Assembly: GCF_949987535.1 (NCBI RefSeq) | Contig: NC_080081.1 | Span: 36,868,428-36,932,427 of the forward strand | DNA length: 64,000 nucleotides | Direction: 5' to 3' | From: Balaenoptera acutorostrata | Taxonomy: Eukaryota; Chordata; Mammalia; Artiodactyla; Balaenopteridae | Shown: positions 28,795 to 40,760 of the stretch, in pieces | How positions within the stretch are numbered: the first letter of the stretch is position 1 | Layout: every line of letters starts with the position of its first letter | Made by a program: the position numbers and the translations under genes | Notes under the pieces: generated by a model | Databases searched by the model: none | What the model saw: only the letters and a program-made list of their open reading frames with translations | What the model was told of the DNA's origin: nothing

Positions 28795-31700
28795 ATATAT
28801 TCCATTGTATATATGAGCCACATCTTCTTTATCCATTCATTGGTCAATGGACATTTAGGTTGCTTCCAACTCCTGGCTATTGTAAATAGTACTGCAATGA
28901 ACATTGTTGTACATGACTCTTTTTGAATTATGGCTTTCTCAGGGTATATGCCCAGTAGTGGGATTGCTGGGTCATATGGTAGTTCTATTTTAGTTTTTTA
29001 AGGAACCTCCATACTGTTCTCCATAGTGGTTGTATCAATTTACATTCCCAACAACAGTGCAAGAGGGTTCCCTTTTCTCTACATCCTCTCCAGCATTTCT
29101 TCTTTCTAGATTTTTTGAGGATGGCCATTCTGACGGTTGTGAAGTGATAGCTCATGGTGGATTTGATTTGCATTTCTCGAATGATTAGCGATGCTGAGCA
29201 TCTTTTCATGTGTTTGTTGGCAATCTGTATATCTTCTTTGGAGAAATGTCAATTTAGCTCTTCCACCCATTTTTAGGTTCTGTTGTGTTTTTTTTTTTTT
29301 TTGATATTGAGCTGCATGAGCTGCTTGTATATTAAGGAGATTAATCCTTTGTCAGTTGCTTCATTTGCAAATATTTTCTCCCATGCTGAGGGTTGTCTTT
29401 TCATGTTGTTTATGGTTTCCTTTACTGTGCAAAAGCTTTTAAGTTTCATTAGGTCCTATTTGTTTATTTGTTTTTATTTCCATTTCTCTATGAGGTGGGT
29501 CAAAAAGGATCTTTCTGTGATTTGTGTCAAAGAGTGTTCTTCCTATGTTTTCCTCTAAGAGTTTTATAGTGTCTGGCCTTAGATTTAGGTCTTTAATCCA
29601 TTTTGAGTTTATTTTTGTGTATGGTGTTAGGAAGTGTTCTAATATCATTCTTTTACATGTAGCTGTACAGTTTTCCCAGCACCACTTATTGAAAAGGCTG
29701 TCACTTCTCCACTGTATATTCTTGCCTCCTTTGTCATAGGTTAGGTGACCATAGGTGTGAGGGTTTTTCTCTGGGCTTTCTATCTTGTTCCATTGATCTA
29801 TGTTTCTGTTTTTGTGCCAGTACCATACTGTCTTGATTACTGTAGCTTTGTAGTATAGTCTGAAATCAGGGGGCCTGATACCACGAGTTCCAATTTTTTT
29901 CCTCAAAATTGCTTTTGCTATTCGGGGTCTTTTGTGTTTCCATACAATTTGTAAAATTTCTTGTTCTATTTCTGTGAAAAATTCCATTAGTAATTTGATA
30001 GGGATTGCATTGAATCTGTAGATTGCTTTGGGTAGTATAGTCATTTTCACAATGTTGATTCTTCCAATCCAGGAACATGGTATGTCTCTCCATCTTTTTG
30101 TATCATCTTTGATTTCTTTCATCAGTTTCTTATGGTTTTCTGCATACAGGTCATTTGCCTCCATAGGTAAGTTTATTCCTAGGTATTTTATTCTTTTTGT
30201 TGCAATGGTAAATGGGAATGTTTCCTTATTTACTCTTTCTGATTTTTTGTTGTTAGTGTATAGGAATGTGAGAGATTTCTGTGCATTAATTTTGTATCCT
30301 GCTACTTTACCAAATTCATTGATTAGCTCTAGTAGTTTTCTGGTGGCATCTTTAGGATTTTCAATGTACAGTATCATGTCATCTGCAAAGTGTGACAGTT
30401 TTACTTCTTCTTTTCCAGTTTGGATTCCTTTTATTTCTTTTTCTTCTCTTATTGTTGTGGCTAAAACTTCCAAATCTATGTGGAAGTATAGTGGTGAGAG
30501 TGGGTACCCTTGTCTTGTTCCTGATCTTAGAGGAAATGCTTTCAGTTTTTCACCATTGAGAATGATGTTGGCTGTGGGTGTGTCATATATGGCTTTTATT
30601 ATGTTGAGGTAGTTTCCCTCTATGCCCACGTTCTGAAGTTTTTGTCATAAATGTGAGTTGAATTTTGTCAAAATCTTTTTCTGCATCTATTGAGATTATC
30701 ATATGGTTTTTATCCTTCAATTTGTTAATATGGTGTATCACATTGGTTGATTTGCATATATTGAAGAATCCTTGCATTCCTGGGATAAACCCCACTTGAT
30801 CATGCTGTATGATTCTTTTAATATGCTGTTAGATTCTGTTTGCTAGTATTTGGTTTAGGATTTTTGCATCTATGTTTATCAGTGATATTGGCCTGTAGTT
30901 TTCTTTTTTGTGACATCTTTGTCTGGTTTTGGTATCAGGGTGATGGTGGTCTCGTAGAATGAGTTTGGGAGTGTTCCTCCCTCTACTACATTTTGGAAGA
31001 GTTTAAGAATGATAGGTGTTAGCTCTTCTCTAAATGTTTGATAGAATTCGCCTGTGAATCCATCTGGTCCTGGGCTTTTGTTTGTTGGAAGATATTTTAT
31101 CACAGTTTCAATGTCAGTGCTTGTGATTGGTCTGTTCATATTTTCTATTTCTTCCTAGTTCAGTCTTGGAAGGTTGTACTGTTCCAAGAATTTGTCCATT
31201 TCTTCCAGGTTGTCCATTTTATTGGCATATAGTTGCTTGTAGTAGTCTCTTATGATCCTTTGTATTTCTGTGGTGTCAGCTTTTACTTCTCCTTTCTCAT
31301 TTCTAATTTGCTGATTTGAGTCTTCTTTTTTTTTTTCCTGGTGAGTCTCACTAATGGTTTACCAATTTTGTTTATCTTCTCAAAGAACCAGCTTTCAGTT
31401 TTATTGTTCTTTGCTATTGTTTCCTTCTTTTCTTTTTCATTTATTTCTGATCAGATCTTCGTGATTTCTTTCTTTCTGCTAACTTCGGGGGTGTTTTGTT
31501 CTTTTTCTAATTGCTTCATGTGTAATGTTAGGTTGTTTGTTTGAGGTTTTTCTTGTTTCTTTAGGTAAGATTGTATTGCTATAAACTTCCCTCTTAGTAC
31601 TGCTTTTGCTGCATCCCATAGGTTTTGGGTCGTTGTGTTTTCATTGTCATTTGTTTCTAGTTATGTTTTTATTTCCTCTTTGATTTCTTCAGTGATCTCT

Positions 31701-32481
31701 TGCTTGTTTAGTAGTGTATTGTTTAGCTTCCATGTGTTTGTTTTTTTACAGTTTTTTTTTTCCTGTAATTGATATCTAGTCTCATAGCGTTGTGTTTGGA
31801 AAAGATGTTTGATACAATTTCAATTTTCTTAAATTTAACAAAGCTTGATTTGTGACCAAAGACGTGATCTATCCTGGAGAATGTTCTGTGTGTGTGCACT
31901 TGAGAAGAAAATGCATTCTGTTGTTTTTGGATGGAATGTCCTATAAATATCAATAAATTCCATCTTGTCTAATGTGTCATTTAAAGCTTGTGTTTCCTTA
32001 TTTATTTTCTGTTTGGATGTCTGTCCATTGGTGTATGTGGGTGTTAAAAGTCCCCTACTATTATTGTGTTACTGTTGATTTCCCCTTTTATGGCTGTTAG
32101 CATTTGCCTTATGTACTGAGGTGCTCCTATGTTGGGTGCATAAATATTTATGATTGCTATACCTTCTTCTTGGATTGATCTCTTGATCATTATGTAGTGT
32201 CCTTCCTTCTCTCTTGTTACAGTCTTTATTTTAAAGTCTGTTTTTTCTGATATGAGTATTGCTTCTCCAGCTTTCTTTTGATTTCCATTTGCATGGAATT
32301 TCTTTTTCCATCTCCTCACTTTCAGTCTGTATGTGTCCCTAGGTCTGAAGTTGGTCTCTTGTAGACAGCATATATACGCGTCTTGTTTTTGTATCCATTC
32401 AGCCAGTCTATGTCTTTTGGTTGGAGCATTTAATCCAGTTACATTTAGGGTAATTGTTGATATGTATGTTGCTATTACCAT
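28795..32481 (-). pseudogene. L1-C ORF2 (endonuclease-reverse transcriptase), broken and 3' truncated
   Basis: The minus-strand ATG at 32481 opens 145 codons of endonuclease ('TLNVTGLN', 'CCLQETNFRPRDTYR', 'NIYAPNIGAPQY'), ending at 'VGDF'. A later piece (31953-31723) carries the endonuclease 'SDH' site as Ser-Lys-His, so a catalytic Asp is lost. RT pieces at 31139-30879 ('[18 protein letters not shown]', 'TLIPKPDKD') lead into a 396-codon open stretch (30629-29439) with intact FADD (30389-30378). That stretch runs into the connection domain. The Cys-rich block (29123-29050) keeps C-x3-C-x7-H-x4-C. The open stretch ends in a stop, and the protein's last ~60 codons are deleted. Confidence 0.9.
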
Positions 32482-32539
32482 TTTCTTAATTGTTTTGGGT
32501 TTGTTATTGTAGGTCTTTTCCTTCTCTTGTGTTTCCGGC

Positions 32540-33412
32540 CTAGAGAAGTTCCTTTAGCATTTGTTGTAAAGCTGGATTGGTGGTACTGAATTCTGTTAAC
32601 TTTTCCTTGTCGGTAAAGCTTTTGATTTCTCTGTCGAATTTGAATGAGATCCTTGCTGGATAGAATAATCTTCGTTGTGGGTTCTTCCCTTTCATCACTT
32701 TAAATATAACTTGCCACTGCCTTCTGGCCTGTAGAGTTTCTGCTGAAAGTTCAGCTGTTAACTTTATGCGGATTCCCTTGTATGTCATTTGTTGCTTTTC
32801 CCTTGCTGCGTTTAATTTTTTTTCTTTGTGTTAGTTTGATTAATATGTGACTCGGCGTGTTTCTCCTTTGGTTTCTCCTGTATGGGACTATCTGCGTTTC
32901 CTGGACTTGATTGACTATCTCCTTTTCCATGTTGGAGAAATTTTCCACTATAATTTCTTTAAATATTTTCTCAGACCCTTTCTGCTTTTCTCCTTCTTCT
33001 GGGATGCCTATAATTTGAATGTTGGTGTGCTAAATGTTATCCCAGAGGTCTCTGAGACTGTCCTCCATTCTTTTATCTTTATTCTGCTCTGCAGCAGTTA
33101 TTTCCACCATTCTATCTTCCAGCTCACTTATACGTTCTTCTGCTCTAGTTATTCTGCTATTGATTCCTTCTAGAGTATTTTTAATTTCAGTTATTGTGTT
33201 GTTCATTACTCTTTGTTTGCTTTTTAGTTCTTGTATGTCCTTGTTAAACATTTCTTGTATTTTCTCTCTTCTGTATCTGAGATTTTGGATCATCTTTCCT
33301 ATCATACTCTAAATTCTTTTTCAGGTCATTTGCCTATTTTCTCTTCATTTATTTGGTCTTGTGGGTTTTTATCTTGCTCCTTTGCCAGTAAGTTAGTTCT
33401 CTGTTTTCTCAT
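32540..33412 (-). pseudogene. L1-C ORF1 (L1 RNA-binding protein), broken
   Basis: The likely ATG is at 33412 on the minus strand, where 'MRKQRTN' leads to an Asp-Gln-Ile-Asn-Glu-Glu stretch as in other L1s. The coiled coil is open from 33305 to 33030 ('MIQNLRYRREKIQEMFNKDI', then Glu/Arg-rich 'RAEERISELEDRMVEI'), ending at a stop where the RRM begins. The last part (about 32788-32540) holds 'QVIFKVMKGKNPQRRLFYPA' and the C-terminus 'LQQMLKELL' before the stop. Size and order match ORF1. Stops between the three open pieces make it non-functional. Confidence 0.85.
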
Positions 33413-33692
33413 TTTGTCTAATTTACAGTATTTGAGGTTTCCTTTCGCTAAGCTGCAGAGACATAGTTCCTCTTGCTTCTGTTCTCTCCCCCAGGTGGTG
33501 AGGTTTGTCCAGTGGCTTGCTTAGGCTTCCTGATGGGAGGGACTGGTGCCTGCATTCTTTTGGGTGGAGCTAATTCTTTTCTCTCTGATGAGCCGGGCCA
33601 TGTCAGATGATGTGTTTTGGGGTGTCTGTGAGCTTAGTATGACTTTAGGTTGTCTGTATCCTGACGGGTAGGTTTATGTTCCTGTCTTTTTT

Positions 33693-34769
33693 ATTTTTTG
33701 GTATCTCACATCTGATTCTGAGTATTAAATTTATTAAATTGACTAGGTCTAGATTTATTAGTCTGAAAATATAGACGAATTCAAGAAAAATTTGTGTAAA
33801 CCTACTTATACTTTATGCTTCAATTTCATCCTATTTAGGAAGAGGGGTAGAGCCAATAAAGTAATTTGTATATTCTTAATATCTATTTTCCAATTATCAG
33901 TTCAAATTAATCCCTGACTTTTTACAAGTCTTTTAAAGCATATTTTCTTATCCTTCTTTCAATCATATCTTCTTTGCTGTTTTTTATTTCTTTTCTTTGC
34001 CTCTCCCTCTTTATACCTATCTCTGTCCATCTCAGATTTTACACCCTCTCTTCTCCTTCCATTTTTCTGTGTTGCTCTATATGGCAGGGAGTGAGGTTAA
34101 GAAAGATGATATCTGACATATTGGCCATAGTTGCAATTTTAAAATCATTTATTTAGCACTGAAAATTACCATCAAATTTGTGTAGTTCTTCTTTCTTTTT
34201 TATACTTTTATGAAGGATTATATGAAATAATATCAAGTAATTGTGCCTAGGTCATTTGGAAATGTGTTCATAGAACTAGATTTATGACCTATTTGCCCAG
34301 CAGTCTGTCCCATTTTCCACTTTTATTTCTTAGTTTGTCCAGCATAGTAAAGCCATAATCTAACGATTTTTTTTATGCCTCAGAAAATCATTTTCATCAT
34401 TCACAATTCAAAGTGAGGCTTGTTATGATAGATATCTATTTTAAGGATGGTGAATTTGAACTCTTCTTCTTATTAGCTTCTTTGATTTTAAATTTCACTC
34501 TTTTTAAATCAACTTATTTCTAACTGTGGGAATGATTATGTACTTGAATGAGATTTTATCTTTTTAAACTTGTTTTTGCATATTTTTCCCCCAAATATTT
34601 CCCTTCTCTGGTTTGCAAATCTGAAAATAGATTTAGAGGGTTAGGGAAGTTGTAAAGTAGATGCAGTCAAGAAACCATAGCTAAACTCATTATTTTCTTA
34701 GCTTCCTGGTTGGGAAGGACTACTGAACAACCTTGCTTTGTCAATGAATCCGTGGTCCTTTCTTTTCTT
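33693..34769. other. No recognised feature
   Basis: AT-rich, T-run-bearing DNA with no supported gene or repeat. Confidence 0.45.
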
Positions 34770-34890
34770 CTCATTTATTCTATCAAGTTTGTACTAAGAG
34801 TCTACTATTTACCAGGTTATGTGCTAAGACCTGGCAGAACAAAAGTAAAGGCAACAACCCTTGCACTTAAGAAGCTCACAGTCAAATTTG
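34770..34890 (+). mobile_element. Old interspersed-repeat fragment, L2/MIR-like
   Basis: 'TACTAAGAGTCTACTATTTA', 'CCAGGTTATGTGCTAAGACC' and 'CTTAAGAAGCTCACAGTCAA' resemble the common fossil pattern 'TGAGCACCTACTATGTGCCA ... AAGGAGCTCACAGTCTAGTG'. Exact family not determined. Confidence 0.4.
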
Positions 34891-35279
34891 GAATATCTCC
34901 CTGGAAATTTTCTAATCCCTCAGCTTTCCTGATAGAGAAAACCCTTCATTATTCTTTCCATTTTTGAAAGGTTCCTCATGTCTCTCTTTTTCTGCCTGTC
35001 TCTGTCTCTAATTAAAAGATCTCTCTTTATTCATCTTAAAATTTGTTTTCTGGGACACTGCTTTTCTTTTACTATATGTTACCTTTGGATAATTTCACTG
35101 ACTCTCAGTGTTTCAACTACTCACTATATGTCTCTTTTTTTCCATAATTTATTTGTCCTCCTAAACCTTTCTTAGTAGTCTCAGATTAATTAATCAAACT
35201 TTTTCCTTGCTCTACAAATGTAGGCAACACACAGGAGCTTCAAAAAGTCAAAATTGAATAAATATTCTTCCTCTCAGGG
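34891..35279. other. No recognised feature
   Basis: Pyrimidine-rich AT sequence. The open frames here are short and lack motifs. Confidence 0.4.
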
Positions 35280-36065
35280 CCTATTTCTTCTGTATTTTAT
35301 TTTTCTTCTAGCAGCACTGTGTTGGATCTATTAACACAGCCAAGGACCTAGAAGTTATTCCTCACGTTTATCCCCCTTTATCTCCTCCTGTGACTAACCA
35401 TCAATTTTGGTGATTTTATTCTCCATGTATTTTTTCAACCATCCATCTCTTCTATCCTTATTACCTATGCCCTCCTTCAGACCCCAATCCTCTCATGACT
35501 GAAAAACCTAATAACTCTTGCCCCTTTCCTTCTTCTCCTCACACCTACCCTTCTCATACATGTCAGTGACATCAAATGAAATTTTAAGTAATTACCTAAA
35601 TACTTTAATGGCCTCCCCTTTTTTTTTGGATAAATCTCAGTCTCCTTAATCATATATATAGGATATAAAATATTTTATAAACCAATGTCTTACACTTTAC
35701 ACTCCAATAAAGTTAAATTGTTTTCAGTATCATATACATATTGTCTGCATCACATGTTCTTATCTAAAAGCCATCAAGTGTCCTCAATTCACTTGTCTCA
35801 CTCCTGCTCATAAATTAAGACATCCACCATTAACTTTAAATTGATATTCCATGTTTGGCTATGGTTACTCTTCTGTGATTTCCCCATACTGTCTGTGTAT
35901 TACTATCTTTGATTTTCCATCAAGCATCATAATCAGCTTTTATCTATATCCTCTTGCCCTCTTTCCCCCGTATGCATTGCTATTAGACTGAAAAATCTGT
36001 CAGGATGGGAATGTCCAGTACACAAGCATAGTGCTCTATGCACAACAGGCTATCAACTATTCTAT
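35280..36065 (+). mobile_element. L2 fragment (ORF 3' part and 3' UTR)
   Basis: Reads as a long diverged L2: 'GACCTAGAAGTTATTCCTCA' (consensus '...CTCGGAGTCATCCTTGACTC'), 'TTTAATGGCCTCCCC', 'TATTAGACTGAAAAATCTGT', and 'CATAGTGCTCTATGCACA' near the end. Confidence 0.6.
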
Positions 36066-36099
36066 AAGTAAAATTTTGAAATAATAACATTACATTATA

Positions 36100-36540
36100 A
36101 TTGGTAAATATTTATGTGTATATTTTAAATATCAATCTAATGATGCCACTTAAGTGCTTAAAACCCTTCACCAGCTCCTGACTATACTTTGTGTGCCTTA
36201 CAAATCTCTTTTCTCCAATTTTTAAGAGACTTACTCTTTCTACTTACTATTTCAGATTTGCATGGCTTGTTCCTTTACTTCCTTATGACCTTTGTTCAAA
36301 TTTTACCTTATCAAAAATGTCTTTACCAAATTGGTCACATTCTACTTCTTTCCATCTGCTTTATTTTATTCATAGCTCAATGCAGCCTGATATATATTTG
36401 TTTATTTTATTTATTTGTGTGTCACCCTGAGTTTACCAGACTATAAGTTTCATAAAAACTGGGATTTTAAGTATTTTGTCTACTGTTAATTTCATAGCAC
36501 ACAGAGTACTTTGGATTTATTATGATAAATAAATAAAAGA
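36100..36540 (+). mobile_element. Second L2 3' end, same orientation
   Basis: 'AAAACCCTTCACCAGCTCCT', 'TGCATGGCTTGTTCCTTTAC', 'TGTTCAAATTTTACCTTATC', 'CCAGACTATAAGTTTCATAA' and the 'AATAAATAAAAGAAT' end follow the canonical L2 3' order. It is a separate copy from 35280-36065 because the 'cttcccattgc' and 'agactgtaagctcc' landmarks appear in both. Confidence 0.75.
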
Positions 36541-36984
36541 ATAGATTCATCTTTGTTTAGTTCCTCTGCTAGATTTTTTTTTTTAAATGATTTCTTAAAA
36601 CTTTTTAAAGAAACTGTCTTAACCCAATGAATTCACCTTAATGTTGGAATTTAAAATTTTGGCATATACACTTAGAGAAGAGTTTTTTGAAAGATCTGGT
36701 CTGATATGGTCATCCCTAAAAATATTTATATTACTTTGTCTATGTTCTAAACTTGTAAATAAGATTTTTTTCTACTTGAAGAATAACAAGGTTATGTGGA
36801 ACTTTGAGTATAAGACTGTAGCTATTAATAAAATTTAGAGTTACTGAAGGTTTTGTGTGTGGAATAGGAAATAATCCATGCAGATGTTAGACTTATAATA
36901 TGACCAGAGAGGCTGGATGTGCATACAAATAGATGGCAGAAGAGATTTAATATTTACTAAATATTCAGTATATAATTGGGACTT
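36541..36984. other. No recognised feature
   Basis: AT-rich DNA with no supported gene or repeat. Confidence 0.45.
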
Positions 36985-37135
36985 ACATACTTTATTAGTA
37001 TTTTTTTTAAATAATACCTACTATGTAGGTCTTTTTATACTCATCTAACTTTAAGTATCAAACCAAGATCCAAAGATATTTGAAAATTTAATTAAGACCC
37101 AATGGCTCATAAATAGCAAAGCTAGGTAAAAAAAC
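36985..37135 (+). mobile_element. MIR-like SINE fragment
   Basis: 'AAGATCCAAAGATATTTGAA', 'AATTAAGACCCAATGGCTCA' and 'AATAGCAAAGCTAGGTAAAA' correspond to the MIR core 'TTAAGTAACTTGCCCAAGGT CACACAGCTAGTAAGTGG' with old divergence. Confidence 0.45.
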
Positions 37136-37695
37136 ATGGAACATATTACAAAATCACTGAATACAATGTCTGTCATATAGAACATTTGGATTTATCCCAT
37201 TATATCCCATGTTTGTTATTATTATTCATACTAGAGCCATTAAGTTACCTTCATAAAAACTAGGATTTTATGTAATACCTCCAATTCCTTCTTCAGAGAT
37301 TATTTTCAATATTTCTCTAGATAGCATATGTAAAATAATTTTTAAAAATTAGTATCAATAGAGATTTAAGGAAGGGTTGAATCCCTAAACAATAGATTTA
37401 CAGAAGAAAATAAACAATTATAAAGTAATAGATAAAAATTAGTCTTTTATTAGCATTTATCTGTTATTTTATATTACTTGTATGGATATCAGAAGTAGAT
37501 TATATCCAGACTAATATCAATGTCCATAGCATTAACCAATGAAAAAAAAAAAAAAAAAAAAAACTACCAACATTTATTCTAAGTCTTTCCCTAGATTCTT
37601 TAAATTATGGAGATATTGACTTTTATGTCCATCCAAGTACATGTGTAAATAATCTAAATTAAAACTTTAAAAAAAAATAATTTTATTATTTTTTT
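37136..37695. other. AT-rich sequence with a poly(A) run
   Basis: No gene recognised. An A run of about 22 lies at 37542-37563 without an identifiable element attached. Confidence 0.45.
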
Positions 37696-37699
37696 AATG

Positions 37700-37857
37700 G
37701 AGATTCTGATTCCATAGATCTGGAGCAGGGACTGAAATCTCTGTTATTCTGACAAGTTCCCAGGTGATGCTGCTGCTCTGGGGCAGACTACACTTGGTCA
37801 GCAGGGTCCTAGGGTTGGTTCTCGAATGGGTGCTCAGGACAACCCCTGGAGGGCTGG
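37700..37857 (-). mobile_element. MER5-type hAT MITE
   Basis: On the minus strand it has 'AGCAGCAGCATCACCTGGGA', 'CTTGTCAGAATAACAGAGAT' and 'CTATGGAATCAGAATCTCC', matching the MER5 non-autonomous Charlie-type DNA transposon. It is flanked on the right by an A run followed directly by a T run (37858-37887). Confidence 0.75.
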
Positions 37858-37887
37858 AGAAAAAAAAAAAAAAAACTTTTTTTTTTA

Positions 37888-38404
37888 ATATGATGTATAT
37901 TTGGAAAAATAAAATGTAATTATTGATTGTAAAACATATGTCATTTGTCATAGGGAAAAATATGTACAACATCATTTAAGGAAAGATAGATATAATGTTT
38001 TCTTTTTTGAGGAGTGATACTTTCAAGTAATCCATACAGTTTGGGGTTTCCAGGTTTAATAACTATATTAATGAGCTTCATATTTCAGTAGTATTTAGAA
38101 CAGTTGACTGTTATTTAAAGATTAATATCAGCATCAATGCAATCATTCCCAGATAAAGTTTACCAAAGACAATATTTTGCTTGTAAGTAATCTTTTTTTA
38201 TTCAAGGTGTTTGGTGTTTAGTTCAGTTAAATTGTCTATCAACACTATTAAAGTGGCCATATGAAGAACATGTGTTTCAGATCCTCAAGATTAGTTCCTT
38301 TTCAGCAGCCTAACATTGAAAATTAAACATTTCTATTGTCCTGCAAGCACAGACTTTTGGATTCTTTTTTGTTGTTTTACTACATAATTCAAAGTTGATA
38401 GAGT
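37888..38404. other. No recognised feature
   Basis: AT-rich DNA, no supported gene or repeat. Confidence 0.45.
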
Positions 38405-38800
38405 TAAAAAACAAACTCAATGAGTAAATTTTAAGTATCTTATTGGCTTTATTCAGTGATTCATGATTCAGGCAGCATCCAATCCACCAGATAGAAAGGA
38501 GCTCTGAGGAGCTGTACAAAATGAAAGACTTTTATAGGCAGAGGGAGTGGGAAGAAGGAAGTTATACTAGGCAAATGAGAGGTTGGTTATTGCAAAGTTA
38601 CTTTCCTTTAGGGGATGGCAAGTGACTATGAGGCAGATTATCTAACTAGTATTGATTAGGTGATTACTGATTGACTGGTTTAGGATTCCTTTTCTGGGAG
38701 AGCTGAAGCTGTAATTAAAGTAAGTCTCAGTTTGATGATGTGGGGCTTAGCATAAGTGACTCCATTTGTGGCCTGTTGTCTCGTTTTTAACAATAGGCAA
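38405..38800 (+). mobile_element. Probable ERVL-type LTR, family not assigned
   Basis: A coherent ~400-bp block with a repeat-like flow: 'GAGTAAATTTTAAGTATCTT', 'TTATTCAGTGATTCATGATT', 'CAGGCAGCATCCAATCCACC', 'GAGCTGTACAAAATGAAAGA', 'CTTTTATAGGCAGAGGGAGT'. It resembles mammalian ERVL LTRs I have seen, but I cannot confirm ends or the family. Confidence 0.45.
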
Positions 38801-40499
38801 GGACTGCTTCAATATTGATAATGTCTCATTGTTGTTGAACTATCTGAATTCTTTCATTCCCTTAAGGTTAGATAAAAGTCAAAGTGTAGTTGTTATTGCT
38901 TAAAGTTGTAAATGGAGACATTAGATGAAGTGCAAGCAATGGTCATAGTGAATGAATGCAATAGAGAGGCCAAAATGAATGCTTAAGACTTCTGTTGCTT
39001 TGCCAAAGAGGGAAGTTGTCGTGAACAAGTTGGTTTTGTGTGCTATGGGATAGGGAGGGATATAAATTCAGGAAAGGTGGCAAGGTGGGTAAGATTCCTA
39101 CACTTAAAAAATGGGTTGGAGAAATGTGCTATGCTTGGTTTTCATGACCAACTGGTTTAGTGAATCATCAAGGAATAGCACTTCAGCATGTTTTAATATG
39201 TCATACTCTGCATGTATCTGCATTTTGAATAGACTGAAATTCTATATTTTTCAGAAACATTATTTTTCTTTGTCTATTCCCCTAATTAATCCTTGCTCAA
39301 GAATTCTAAATAGTTATTATTGGGATTAATGCAGTTCTGCTCTTGTCAGTCATCCTTCCTATGTCCAGCTGCTTCAACAGAATGATCAATTTTGGTTGTA
39401 AGCTACTTAATCAAAAGAACCAATCAGTTATTTTTGGCTCTTTGAAATGTAATGTAGTTAATTTAATCAATTGCCAAAAATATATTGTTAACATGACTCC
39501 AAAATCCTAATAATCCAAATTGTTGCTGATTTGGCTATGTTAGCATGATGTATAAACATTAGTTTCTGTACAGAAAGCTAAATGAACATTTTAATATTGT
39601 ATTTACAATGAAACAAAAATAGACTCAATTATCATCTATTATTTACGTTATTTTTTAGCTGAGGTCAGTGTAACATAAATTTTAAAACGATTATCAGTAA
39701 ACTAATAATTTAGATGGCTCACAGGGGAAAAAAGCATTTGCAAGTGTTTTTTAATTTTTTTTTTTTTTAGAGAGAAACTATTTTATAAGTCATTAAATGA
39801 ATGAGCCTGTATATATGAAACTGAAATATGTATGTCAATATATAATTAAAAGTATGGTGAGTTGTCTAGATGATACCTAAAATTAGATGCCAGAAGGTAA
39901 GTTGTAAATCTGTTTTATCTCTTTAAATCTTCTCATTAACTCTATTAGGAGGGAAAGGTTTAGATGAGGAATCTGTGGCTTAGAATTCCCAAAGTGATGG
40001 ACTCCTCCCATGAGAAAAAGCATCTAAAATGATGTCATGCTTTCCAGTTAGAAATGACCCAATATGATCTGTATATTTACAAAGTATTTGAGAAAAGTAG
40101 TATTTCTTTAATGATGACATTTCTGTCATCTCATAACTGGCTGGAGATATTCTAAGAAAATAAATCTTAAAACATCAGAAAACAGAAAATAAAGTGAACT
40201 CTATGTGATCTCCCCTGTCATCTTTCTCATGTTCCCAATATGAAGTTAATACTCAATTCAACTTCTCTAATAACATCTGAAGCTGGAAAATCTTGGTGGT
40301 ATTCACCAACCAACATTCAATGTCTTTGCTGTACTAAGAATTTTGTGTAAGTTTGCAAATTTTAGCAATTTATTTCCCTTTATTCCCCTACATGACTATG
40401 CTATCACAAAATTGATCATATTTTACTTGTTACTACCACAAACACACTTTAATTTTTAAAAATTTGCTTTCATTTAATAAAAAAATCTTAAGTAATTGT
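38801..40499. other. Mostly unique; possible MIR trace near 39900
   Basis: A weak MIR-like string ('CTCATTAACTCTATTAGGAG', 'TTAGATGAGGAATCTGTGGC') lies at 39920-39985. A T run is at 39750-39768. No gene recognised. Confidence 0.35.
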
Positions 40500-40760
40500 A
40501 GCTACCATCTACAGTCATCTAAGATAAAAAACTGTTTTTTTCCTTCGATCTCTCCTTTTTCCATTTCCTTCATTCCCTTAATTATCTAAATAGTTAATTC
40601 TTTATCCAGATACCTGAAAAATTAATTTTCTTTTAACTCTTCTCCCAACCCTGCTGATGTTTTAGTTAAGGTCCTATCATCATTTCCCTAGGATCCAGTA
40701 TCTTCTCTGCTTTGTACAAAATTAACATTGTACTCAAATCTGATGATGTTTTTTCACTAA
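40500..40760 (+). mobile_element. Possible L2 fragment
   Basis: A C/T-rich stretch leads to 'TGTACTCAAATCTGATGATG', which matches the L2 'AAACGCAAATCTGATCATGT' region. Strongly diverged and without the 3' landmarks. Confidence 0.35.

Larger units (their letters stand above)
28795..33692 (-). mobile_element. L1-C, large antisense LINE-1 lacking its 3' end
   Basis: On the minus strand the order is a partial 5' UTR (33692-33413), ORF1 (33412-32540), ORF2 (32481-28795), then an abrupt stop. The left edge falls at the ORF2 'IYTMEY' codons. About 60 ORF2 codons, the 3' UTR and the poly(A) tail are missing. Retrotransposition starts at the 3' end, so this loss must be later. The 5' UTR is short, so the copy is also 5' truncated or deleted. 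It is the best-preserved ORF2 in the window. Confidence 0.9.

Noticed and set aside
30028..30612. 194-codon plus-strand frame
   Set aside because: It is the mirror strand of the well-preserved L1-C RT. Such antisense frames appear over every L1 here.
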